From Ruminococcus sp. UBA5129 (GTDB taxonomy: Bacteria > Bacillota > Clostridia > Oscillospirales > Ruminococcaceae), in the NCBI GenBank assembly GCA_002414125.1, contig DHYN01000119.1, forward strand, positions 1,037-6,075: a stretch of 5,039 bases of DNA, read 5' to 3'. The notes under the pieces were generated by a model. That model was not told where the DNA came from, made no database searches, and worked only from the letters and a program-made list of their open reading frames with translations. Below, one piece after another: positions 1 to 5,039 of the stretch; within the stretch, counting starts at the first letter, position 1, and the number at the start of each line of letters is the position of its first letter. The translations under genes and the position numbers were made by a program.

Positions 1-30
1 TGAGCCTCTGCTCATAGCGGTTTTTGTTTT
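1..30 (+). terminator. Probable rho-independent terminator of an upstream gene, cut by the window edge
   Basis: TGAGC (1-5) and GCTCA (10-14) pair around a CTCT loop. The right side continues as TAGCGG (15-20) and runs straight into TTTTTGTTTT (21-30). The right arm is longer than the left arm visible here, so the stem probably continues before base 1. The T-tract lies on the plus strand, so it would end a plus-strand gene lying to the left. The visible stem is only 5 bp, which limits certainty. Confidence 0.6.
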
Positions 31-82
31 GTTAAAATGTATATGTTTTACACACAAACAAAATCATATTGCCTATAAATCA

Positions 83-111
83 TTGACATTTACTGAATTA
101 GAGAGTATAAT
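83..111 (+). promoter_or_regulatory. Distal sigma-A-type promoter (P1), perfect consensus
   Basis: A -35 box TTGACA (83-88) and a -10 box TATAAT (106-111) are separated by exactly 17 bases, matching the housekeeping sigma consensus at all twelve positions. Transcription would start near base 118 and leave a leader of about 120 bases before maf at 239. It lies just after the upstream terminator, as expected for the start of a new transcription unit. Activity is inferred from sequence only. Confidence 0.75.
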
Positions 112-175
112 AACAATAGTTAGAGAGCACTAATAGATTGAATGACATTTCGTTATCACAATATAACTGAATTAG
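92..175 (+). repeat. Pair of 10-base direct repeats flanking the promoter region
   Basis: ACTGAATTAG occurs at 92-101, inside the spacer of promoter P1, and again at 166-175, just before the -35 box of P2. An 8-base repeat TGACATTT also occurs at 84-91 and 143-150. Placement relative to both promoters would suit a binding site for a regulator. The leader is AT-rich, so chance repeats of this size are possible. Confidence 0.35.
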
Positions 176-178
176 CTA

Positions 179-207
179 TTGTAATTATGTCGAATATGTG
201 ATATAAT
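179..207 (+). promoter_or_regulatory. Proximal promoter (P2) with extended -10
   Basis: TTGTAA (179-184) lies 17 bases before TATAAT (202-207). The -10 box is preceded by TG at 199-200, giving an extended -10 of the form TGnTATAAT. The start would be near base 214, leaving a leader of about 25 bases with the maf ribosome binding site inside it. The -35 matches consensus at four of six positions, but the extended -10 compensates. It is in tandem with P1, so maf and the downstream genes may have two start points. Confidence 0.6.
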
Positions 208-238
208 AAAGAGACAGTCTATTAAGGAGGGGAGTTTT

Positions 239-820
239 ATGCAGATAATTCTTGCATCGGCTTCACCGCGCAGAAAAGAGCTAATGAAAGTAATAACAAA
301 AAATTTTACGGCAAAGGCTGTGGAGACGGAAGAGATCATCCCAAGCGAAATTGCAGCCGAAAAAGCTTCTGAATATCTATCAAAGATTAAAGCGGAAGCA
401 GCGGCAAAGCTTCATAGCACAGATTTGGTCATCGGCTGTGATACGACAGTTTTGTGTGACGGACAAATACTTGGCAAGCCTGCCGATAAGGATGAGTGCC
501 GAAAATATATGATGCTTCTTTCTGGACGCGCGCATATTGTTGCAACAGGTTGTACTATAAGATACGGCTCCATAGAAAAAAGCTTCACGGTATATACCGA
601 GGTCTTTTTCCGTGAAATGGATCCCGAGGAAATCGAATACTATATTTCGACAGATGAGCCGTATGATAAAGCAGGCGGATATGGTATACAGGGAAAGGCT
701 TCGATATTCATTGAGAAAATCAACGGAGATTATTTCAATGTAGTCGGTCTGCCGGTATCAAGATTAAATACAGAACTCAAAAGTTTTTTGAATAAAATCA
801 ATAAAGGAGAAATATTATGA
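239..820 (+). CDS. maf: Maf-family nucleoside triphosphate pyrophosphatase (YhdE-like type)
   Basis: This 193-residue protein has the usual length of Maf proteins, which hydrolyse nucleoside triphosphates to monophosphate plus pyrophosphate in the cytoplasm and are linked to nucleotide-pool cleaning and control of septum formation. Visible family motifs are LASASPRR at residues 5-12 (phosphate-binding N-terminus), GCDTT at 66-70 with the probable metal/catalytic Asp68, LGKP at 78-81, LSGRAH at 94-99, and YDKAGGYGIQG at 142-152, followed by GDYFNVVGLP near 163-172. DTT after the Cys, rather than SDQ, and the YDKAG.YGIQG block point to the dTTP/UTP-type (YhdE) branch rather than the m7GTP-type (YceF) branch; this is family knowledge applied by eye. 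The ATG at 239 is supported by AAGGAGG at 224-230, 8 bases upstream. It is the first gene of the plus-strand operon, and its stop overlaps the next start as ATGA at 817-820. Confidence 0.93.
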   Translation: MQIILASASPRRKELMKVITKNFTAKAVETEEIIPSEIAAEKASEYLSKIKAEAAAKLHSTDLVIGCDTTVLCDGQILGKPADKDECRKYMMLLSGRAHIVATGCTIRYGSIEKSFTVYTEVFFREMDPEEIEYYISTDEPYDKAGGYGIQGKASIFIEKINGDYFNVVGLPVSRLNTELKSFLNKINKGEIL

Positions 821-2082
821 AAAACACAGCATTTTCCCCCGCAGACATCCTCATCCCAAATAATGGAACGAACATGAAGAAATGGTCTGTCATTGCGTGC
901 GATCAGTATACGAGCGAACAGGCATATTGGGACAAAACAGAAGCCGAAGTTGGCGACTCACCGTCAACATTGAAGCTTATTCTGCCTGAGATCTACCTTG
1001 AGAGACCTGATGTAGAGAGCCGTATTGCGAAAATACACAATACAATGAGCGATTACATAAATGAAAATATGTTCACTGAATACAAGGATGCTATGATCTA
1101 TGTTCGCCGCACACAGTCAAACGGCATTATCCGCGATGGAATTATCGGTAAGATCGACCTTGAAAAGTACGACTTTTCAAAAGGAAGCAATTCCGAAGTT
1201 CGTGCAACCGAAGCAACAGTTGTTGACCGTATTCCTCCGAGACTAAAGATAAGAAACGGAGCTCCTCTCGAGCTGCCTCATATAATGATACTTATTGACG
1301 ATCCGGATAATACTGTCATTGAACCGCTTGCATCCGCTACTGAAAGCTTTAAGGAGCTCTACAATACCGATCTCATGATGAACGGGGGAAGCATCAGTGG
1401 ATATTTAATTGATAAGGCTTCACAGGAAAGGGTCGGCAGTGCACTCTGCGCCTTAGCTGATACCGACACCTTTAATAAGAAATATGCACTCAAGGATTCC
1501 CCTGTGCTCCTTTATGCTATGGGAGACGGTAATCACTCACTTGCAACGGCTAAGGAATTTTATGAGCAGTTAAAGTCATCAAATCCCGAAAAGGACTTCT
1601 CGGAGCATCCTGCACGCTATGCGCTTGTTGAGATCGTTAATTTGCATAGTCCTGCTCTTAAGTTTGAGGCTATTCACAGACTCGTATTCAGTACAAACTG
1701 CGATAAACTCATCAACGAAATGACCAATGTCCTCAGTCTTTCGGAAAACGAAACAGAACAGTATTTCGAGTATACATACAAGGGAGTTGCCAAGAAGGTT
1801 TTCATCGGAAATACCACATCGAATCTCACAGTAGGTTCATTGCAGAATTTCCTTGACAAATTTATCAACGAAAACGGCGGAAAGATCGATTACATCCACG
1901 GGATCGAGAATGTAAAAGCTCTTGCAGAGGAAAATAACGGTATCGCATTTGTACTTCCCGATATGGATAAGGCAGACCTTTTCCCGACCGTCATCAAGGA
2001 CGGTGCACTTCCGAGAAAGACTTTCTCAATGGGTCACGCGGATGATAAGCGTTTCTACATTGAAGCTCGTGCAATACTTTGA
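817..2082 (+). CDS. DUF1015 family protein of unknown function
   Basis: The 421-residue product resembles the DUF1015 family (COG4198), soluble proteins without an agreed function. Recognisable blocks are a start with SPADILIP near residues 7-14, RATE at 129-132 followed by TVVDRIPPR, the strongly conserved GDGNHSLATAK at 236-246 (the counterpart of DGHHR..TA in other members), YIHG at 359-362, and LPRKTFSMGHADDKRFYIEAR at 398-418 near the end. The His/Asp-rich GDGNH segment looks like an active-site element. I recall family members near serine biosynthesis genes and links to serine phosphorylation, but nothing here proves that role. No signal peptide or membrane segment is visible. The start ATG overlaps the maf stop by four bases and has AAAGGAG at 803-809, 7 bases upstream, so translation is probably coupled to maf. 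feoA starts 15 bases after its stop. Confidence 0.88.
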   Translation: MKNTAFSPADILIPNNGTNMKKWSVIACDQYTSEQAYWDKTEAEVGDSPSTLKLILPEIYLERPDVESRIAKIHNTMSDYINENMFTEYKDAMIYVRRTQSNGIIRDGIIGKIDLEKYDFSKGSNSEVRATEATVVDRIPPRLKIRNGAPLELPHIMILIDDPDNTVIEPLASATESFKELYNTDLMMNGGSISGYLIDKASQERVGSALCALADTDTFNKKYALKDSPVLLYAMGDGNHSLATAKEFYEQLKSSNPEKDFSEHPARYALVEIVNLHSPALKFEAIHRLVFSTNCDKLINEMTNVLSLSENETEQYFEYTYKGVAKKVFIGNTTSNLTVGSLQNFLDKFINENGGKIDYIHGIENVKALAEENNGIAFVLPDMDKADLFPTVIKDGALPRKTFSMGHADDKRFYIEARAIL

Positions 2083-2097
2083 TCGGAGGATTTGCCA

Positions 2098-2334
2098 ATG
2101 ACCCTTGATGCACTGAAGATCGGCGAAACAGCTACGATAACTGCAGTAGGAGGGGAGGGACCCCTCCGATTGAGGCTGCTCGATATGGGAATTATTCCTA
2201 AGACTAAAGTCATGGTGAGAAAGGTCGCTCCTATGGGTGATCCTATCGAAATACATCTTCGAGGCTATGAGCTGACGATCAGAGTAGACGATGCTAAAAA
2301 AATCGAGGTTGAAAGAGAGGAAGCCGATAAATGA
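2098..2334 (+). CDS. feoA: FeoA, small SH3-like partner of the ferrous iron transporter
   Basis: From the ATG at 2098 the product is 78 residues, typical for FeoA, a cytoplasmic SH3-like beta-barrel needed for FeoB-dependent Fe(II) uptake. The family pattern is clear: LKIGETATI at residues 6-14, LRLRLLDMGIIP at 23-34, APMGDPIEIHLRGYELTIR at 44-62, and a final IEVE. A longer reading from TTG at 2092 is possible, but GGAGGA at 2085-2090 lies only one base before that TTG and 7 bases before the ATG, so the ATG is preferred. The stop overlaps the feoB start as ATGA at 2331-2334, indicating translational coupling. Near the 5' end the coding DNA contains a perfect GC-rich inverted repeat, described separately. 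Confidence 0.93.
   Translation: MTLDALKIGETATITAVGGEGPLRLRLLDMGIIPKTKVMVRKVAPMGDPIEIHLRGYELTIRVDDAKKIEVEREEADK
2149..2167 (+). repeat. Perfect 7-bp GC-rich hairpin inside feoA
   Basis: GGAGGGG (2149-2155) and CCCCTCC (2161-2167) are exact inverted copies around the loop AGGGA. It lies about 50 bases into feoA, within codons for the conserved GGEGPLR stretch. No T-tract follows, so it is not a typical terminator. The left arm is also a ribosome binding site look-alike. Folding in RNA is inferred. Confidence 0.6.
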
Positions 2335-4334
2335 TCTTAGCTCTTGCAGGCAATCAGAATTGCGGAAAAACAACACTGTTCAATCAACTCACAGGCTCTA
2401 ATCAACACGTTGGAAATTTTCCCGGAGTGACCGTTGACAGTAAAGTCGGAGCGGTAAGAGGAGTTAAAAATGCCGAGGTGGTAGACCTGCCGGGCATCTA
2501 TTCAATACGTCCATACACGCAGGAGGAAATCGTCACAAGAGATTTTCTTATAAACGAAAAGCCCGATGCGATCATCAATATAATTGATGCGAATAATATT
2601 GAACGAAACCTCTATCTGACACTTCAGCTTCTTGAAATGCGGATACCAATGGTTCTTGCTCTGAATATGATGGATGAAGTGCGTAAGAACGGAGGAACTA
2701 TCAACGTTAAAGCGCTTTCCACAAAGCTTGGTATTCCTGTTGTTCCGATAAGCGCGGCTAAAAACGAGGGCATAGAGGAGCTGATCGACACGCTGATGAA
2801 TGTTGCAAAGAACAGGATCTATCCCACCAAAACAGACTTTTGCTCGGGAGCTGTTCACAGATGCATTCACGGTGTCACACATCTGATCGAAGATCATGCT
2901 GAGAAGCTTGGCATCAATCCGAAGTTCGCTGCAACAAAATTAGTCGAAGAAGATCCCGATATAATCAAGCGTATGGAGCTCAGTCAAAACGAGCTTGAAA
3001 TGATCGAGCATACTGTTGTAGAAATGGAATTTGAGTGCGGAATGGACAGAAATGCCGCACTCGCTAATATGAGGTATACATTTATTGAAAATGCTTGCAG
3101 AGAGACGGTAGTCAAGGCTCATGAGAGCAAGGAGCATATACGCAGTGTCAGGATAGACAGTATCCTTACCGGCAAATATCTCGCAATACCGACATTTCTC
3201 GGTATTATGATACTGATATTCTGGCTCACCTTCAATGTTATCGGAAGCTTTCTGAGCGATCTATTGTCGCTCGGAGTTGATAAGATAACCGAGCTTGCAG
3301 ATAGAGGACTCTCTATTTATGGGATCAATCCTGTTATTCACAGTCTGATAATCGATGGAATTTTTGCCGGTATCGGAAGCGTACTGAGCTTTCTGCCGAT
3401 AATAGTTACACTGTTTTTCTTTCTTTCAATTCTCGAGGACAGTGGATACATGGCACGAGTTGCCTTTGTAATGGATAAGCTCCTCAGAAAGATCGGTCTT
3501 TCTGGAAGAAGCTTCGTTCCGATGCTTATCGGCTTCGGCTGCTCTGTTCCGGCAATAATGTCGAGCCGAACACTTTCGTCCGAACGCGACAGAAAAATGA
3601 CAATTATGCTTGTTCCGTTTATGAGTTGTTCGGCAAAGATACCGATATACGCCGTTTTCACAGCAGCATTTTTTACCGATCACAAACCGCTCATAATGAT
3701 AGGACTTTATGTTTTCGGAATTATAACCGGAATACTTTACGCCCACATATTAAACCTTACAGCTTTCCGCGGAAAACCCATCCCGTTTGTAATGGAGCTT
3801 CCAAATTACCGAATGCCGTCTCCGAAAAGCGTATTAATGCTCATGTGGGATAAAGCAAAGGACTTCATTACAAAGGCATTTACGGTAATTTTTGCCGCAA
3901 CTATAATAATATGGTTTCTTCAGAGCTTCGATGCAAAGCTCAACGTTGTAACAGACAGTGCCGACAGCATGCTTGCGATGATCGGACAACTGATCTCACC
4001 GCTGTTCAAGCCGCTCGGATTTGAGGATTGGCGCATCTCGACATCACTCATAACTGGACTCACTGCTAAGGAAGCGGTAGTCAGCACTCTCGGAGTGCTC
4101 CTCTCGTCGAGCAATGCTGAGCTTTCGAGCAAGCTGAGCGAACTTTTTACACAAGCTTCAGCACTTAGCTTCCTCGTATTCACGCTTTTGTACACTCCTT
4201 GTATCGCAGCAGTTTCTACGATCAGAAAGGAACTTAACTCACCCCTAAAAACAGGAGCAATCGTAGCGGCACAGTGCATTATCGCATGGATCATGGCGTT
4301 CATCGTTTTTAATATTGTAAGTTTACTTATTTAG
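2331..4334 (+). CDS. feoB: FeoB, ferrous iron transport protein with N-terminal G domain
   Basis: This 667-residue protein imports Fe(II) across the cytoplasmic membrane, driven by its N-terminal nucleotide-binding domain. G-protein motifs are in order: P-loop GNQNCGKT at residues 7-14, switch I GNFPGVTVD at 28-36, DLPG at 52-55, NMMD at 112-115 and SAA at 141-143. A helical linker follows (about 165-280). Hydrophobic segments then appear near 285-308, 338-366, 423-448, 453-475, 512-531, 572-592, 611-630 and 642-666. The two Gate-type motifs are GFGCSVPAIMSSRTL at 401-415 and LLYTPCIAAVSTIRKE at 619-634, each with the conserved Cys (404 and 624). All key motifs are intact. It is shorter than the roughly 770-residue E. 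coli protein but complete. The start overlaps the feoA stop; an AGAGGA site at 2316-2321 lies 9 bases upstream. No feoC is seen; the small Cys-rich gene follows instead. Confidence 0.97.
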   Translation: MILALAGNQNCGKTTLFNQLTGSNQHVGNFPGVTVDSKVGAVRGVKNAEVVDLPGIYSIRPYTQEEIVTRDFLINEKPDAIINIIDANNIERNLYLTLQLLEMRIPMVLALNMMDEVRKNGGTINVKALSTKLGIPVVPISAAKNEGIEELIDTLMNVAKNRIYPTKTDFCSGAVHRCIHGVTHLIEDHAEKLGINPKFAATKLVEEDPDIIKRMELSQNELEMIEHTVVEMEFECGMDRNAALANMRYTFIENACRETVVKAHESKEHIRSVRIDSILTGKYLAIPTFLGIMILIFWLTFNVIGSFLSDLLSLGVDKITELADRGLSIYGINPVIHSLIIDGIFAGIGSVLSFLPIIVTLFFFLSILEDSGYMARVAFVMDKLLRKIGLSGRSFVPMLIGFGCSVPAIMSSRTLSSERDRKMTIMLVPFMSCSAKIPIYAVFTAAFFTDHKPLIMIGLYVFGIITGILYAHILNLTAFRGKPIPFVMELPNYRMPSPKSVLMLMWDKAKDFITKAFTVIFAATIIIWFLQSFDAKLNVVTDSADSMLAMIGQLISPLFKPLGFEDWRISTSLITGLTAKEAVVSTLGVLLSSSNAELSSKLSELFTQASALSFLVFTLLYTPCIAAVSTIRKELNSPLKTGAIVAAQCIIAWIMAFIVFNIVSLLI

Positions 4335-4345
4335 GAGCGTGAAAA

Positions 4346-4486
4346 ATGGGGGTTCTCGATTGGATAATTGTTGCTGTGATAGGGATAGCATTCGTTCTGA
4401 GCATTGTATATTCCGTCAGACATAAGGGATGCGGATGCTCGGACTGCACACGATGCACAAAAAGCTGTTCCAAACGAAAAGAATAA
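4346..4486 (+). CDS. FeoB-associated Cys-rich membrane protein, 46 residues
   Basis: This short gene starts at ATG 4346 and ends with TAA at 4484-4486. Residues 6-24 (WIIVAVIGIAFVLSIVYSV) form one clear membrane segment, followed by a positively charged tail with five cysteines at 29, 31, 34, 37 and 41 (CGCSDCTRCTKSC). This matches the FeoB-associated Cys-rich membrane protein family (PF12669 type) found just after feoB in many Firmicutes; its precise function is not settled, and the Cys cluster may bind metal or influence FeoB. AGGAG at 4333-4337 overlaps the feoB stop codon and lies 8 bases before the ATG, which fixes the start and suggests coupling to feoB. It is the last gene before the terminator. 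Confidence 0.88.
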   Translation: MGVLDWIIVAVIGIAFVLSIVYSVRHKGCGCSDCTRCTKSCSKRKE

Positions 4487-4488
4487 GA

Positions 4489-4526
4489 AAAGCCGTATAT
4501 AGCAGAAAGACGCTATATACGGCTTT
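4489..4526. terminator. Bidirectional rho-independent terminator between convergent operons
   Basis: AAAGCCGTATATAGC (4489-4503) and GCTATATACGGCTTT (4512-4526) form a perfect 15-bp stem around the 8-base loop AGAAAGAC. On the plus strand the stem ends in TTT followed by GTTATTA; on the minus strand it ends in TTT followed by CTTATTC, so both directions have a modest U-rich tail. It starts two bases after the stop of the small Cys-rich gene and ends four bases before the stop of the convergent deaminase gene. It therefore probably serves both operons. Confidence 0.88.
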
Positions 4527-4530
4527 GTTA

Positions 4531-4929
4531 TTAGTAGGTGATCCACCATTCGGGAGTTATCTCACCGAGAGTGATCGTTTTTTCGGTTGCGTAGTCAAGA
4601 AGAATTTCAATATTCTTGTATCTTGTCGGCATAAGCTGAATCATAAGCTCACGGCACGCACCGCATGGAGCTACGTTTGAACCGTCAGGAAGTATTGCAA
4701 GCACACGTTTGATGACTGCTTCTCCGTTTGTAATCATGTTAAAGATCGCATTTCTCTCAGCGCAGATGCCAAGCGTTGAGCATGTGTCAATACATATTCC
4801 GGTGTATATTCTTCCGGAATCGGAAAGAACCGCAGCAGCGACCTCACCGCATGTAACATATTCGGAAATGTTTCTCGCACTAAGAGCGGCAGATGCCGCG
4901 TTGTACATCTCCTTCCAGAATTTATCCAT
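4531..4929 (-). CDS. Cytidine deaminase-family zinc enzyme, atypical ribose-binding motif
   Basis: From ATG at 4929 the product is 132 residues, the normal size for the small CDA-fold deaminases that replace an amino group by oxygen on cytidine-like substrates. The zinc and catalytic motifs are intact: CAE at residues 56-58 (Cys56 ligand, Glu58 proton shuttle) and PCGAC at 88-92 (Cys89 and Cys92 ligands). Classical cytidine deaminases have an NxE motif binding the ribose about ten residues before CAE; here the matching segment reads TGICIDTCSTLG, so Asn is replaced by Cys and Glu by Asp. The substrate may thus differ, as in blasticidin-S-type deaminases, and I do not assign cdd. A TTG start at 4947 is possible, but GGAGG at 4936-4940 sits 6 bases before the ATG and would lie inside the longer gene. 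It is preceded, 14 bases away, by another minus-strand gene, probably in the same operon. Confidence 0.88.
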   Translation of the reverse strand: MDKFWKEMYNAASAALSARNISEYVTCGEVAAAVLSDSGRIYTGICIDTCSTLGICAERNAIFNMITNGEAVIKRVLAILPDGSNVAPCGACRELMIQLMPTRYKNIEILLDYATEKTITLGEITPEWWITY

Positions 4930-4943
4930 AGTCAGCCTCCGTG

Positions 4944-5039
4944 TCAATCATTTTCCATATGCTTTAGGAATTCCTCAAAAGCATCCTCAAGAAGTTTTTC
5001 GTCCTCAACGGAATAGTAACCGACTACGTCCTCAGTCTG
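4944..5039 (-). CDS. C-terminal end of an unidentified acidic protein (partial)
   Basis: An open frame enters from the right edge of the window and ends at TGA (4944-4946), giving the last 31 residues of a protein. The tail is strongly acidic, with segments such as QTEDVVGYY, SVEDEKLLEDAFEEFLKHM and END at the end, and likely forms a short amphipathic helix. I do not recognise the family from this fragment. Its stop lies 14 bases before the deaminase ATG, with the deaminase ribosome binding site in the gap, so the two are probably co-transcribed. That the frame is coding is inferred from this spacing and from its being open to the edge. Confidence 0.65.
   Translation of the reverse strand, partial: QTEDVVGYYSVEDEKLLEDAFEEFLKHMEND

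Noticed and set aside
31..238. Fur-type iron box before the operon
   Set aside because: No GATAATGATAATCATTATC-like 19-base dyad was found by eye; AT-rich fragments match only weakly.
1853..1881. TTGACA inside the DUF1015 gene as an internal promoter for feoAB
   Set aside because: At the expected distance the sequence is GC-rich (cggcgg region) with no -10-like box.
2092..2097. TTG at 2092 as the start of feoA, adding two residues
   Set aside because: The GGAGGA ribosome binding site ends only one base before this TTG, while it is 7 bases from the ATG at 2098; the added residues match no family feature.
2026..2376. Minus-strand open frame of 116 codons opposite feoA
   Set aside because: It is the antisense shadow of a clear feoA gene and lacks any recognisable motif.
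4083..4099. 7-bp inverted repeat AGCACTC/GAGTGCT with a 3-base loop inside feoB
   Set aside because: It is deep in coding sequence, has no T-tract and no link to a gene boundary; probably a chance feature.
4429..4680. Plus-strand open frame of 83 codons crossing the terminator and the deaminase gene
   Set aside because: It overlaps the Cys-rich gene in another frame, runs through the terminator hairpin and lies antisense to a well-supported enzyme; no ribosome binding site or family resemblance.
4930..4947. TTG at 4947 (minus strand) as the deaminase start, adding six residues
   Set aside because: The strong GGAGG at 4936-4940 lies downstream of that TTG and properly spaced for the ATG at 4929; the TTG also overlaps the end of the preceding gene.

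Overview
The window looks like a chromosomal stretch from an anaerobic, low-to-middle GC Firmicute of class Clostridia. A Ruminococcus/Oscillospiraceae-like source is my best guess. The reasons are the purine-rich AAGGAGG/GGAGG ribosome binding sites, sigma-A-type promoters in an AT-rich leader, compact ATGA-overlapping genes, and a feoA-feoB-small Cys-rich membrane protein arrangement that is common in gut clostridia. The genus is inference from protein style, not from a marker gene.

Layout. Bases 1-30 hold what looks like the second half of a rho-independent terminator for a plus-strand gene outside the window. Bases 31-238 are an AT-rich leader with two tandem promoter-like sequences, one a perfect TTGACA-17-TATAAT match. 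Five plus-strand genes follow with almost no spacing (239-4486): a Maf-family nucleotide pyrophosphatase, a DUF1015 protein, FeoA, FeoB, and a 46-residue FeoB-associated Cys-rich membrane protein. A 15-bp perfect hairpin (4489-4526) separates this operon from a convergent minus-strand pair: a cytidine deaminase-family enzyme (4531-4929) and the C-terminal end of an unidentified acidic protein (4944-5039, running off the window).

How the genes work together. FeoA, FeoB and the small Cys-rich protein form a ferrous-iron uptake module: FeoB is the NTP-driven membrane transporter, FeoA its small SH3-like partner, and the small protein a single-pass membrane peptide with five cysteines. Maf (nucleotide-pool cleaning or division control) and DUF1015 (unknown function) appear to share the transcript, because overlaps and short gaps leave little room for another promoter. 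No obvious Fur-type box was seen by eye before maf or before feoA.

This is mainly an ordinary housekeeping/transport region. I see no mobile element, CRISPR array, rRNA or tRNA, and no clear sign of a new multi-gene system. The points most worth a second look are the deaminase with a non-canonical ribose-binding motif, the coupling of feo genes to maf and DUF1015, the double promoter with repeats, and a GC-rich hairpin inside feoA.
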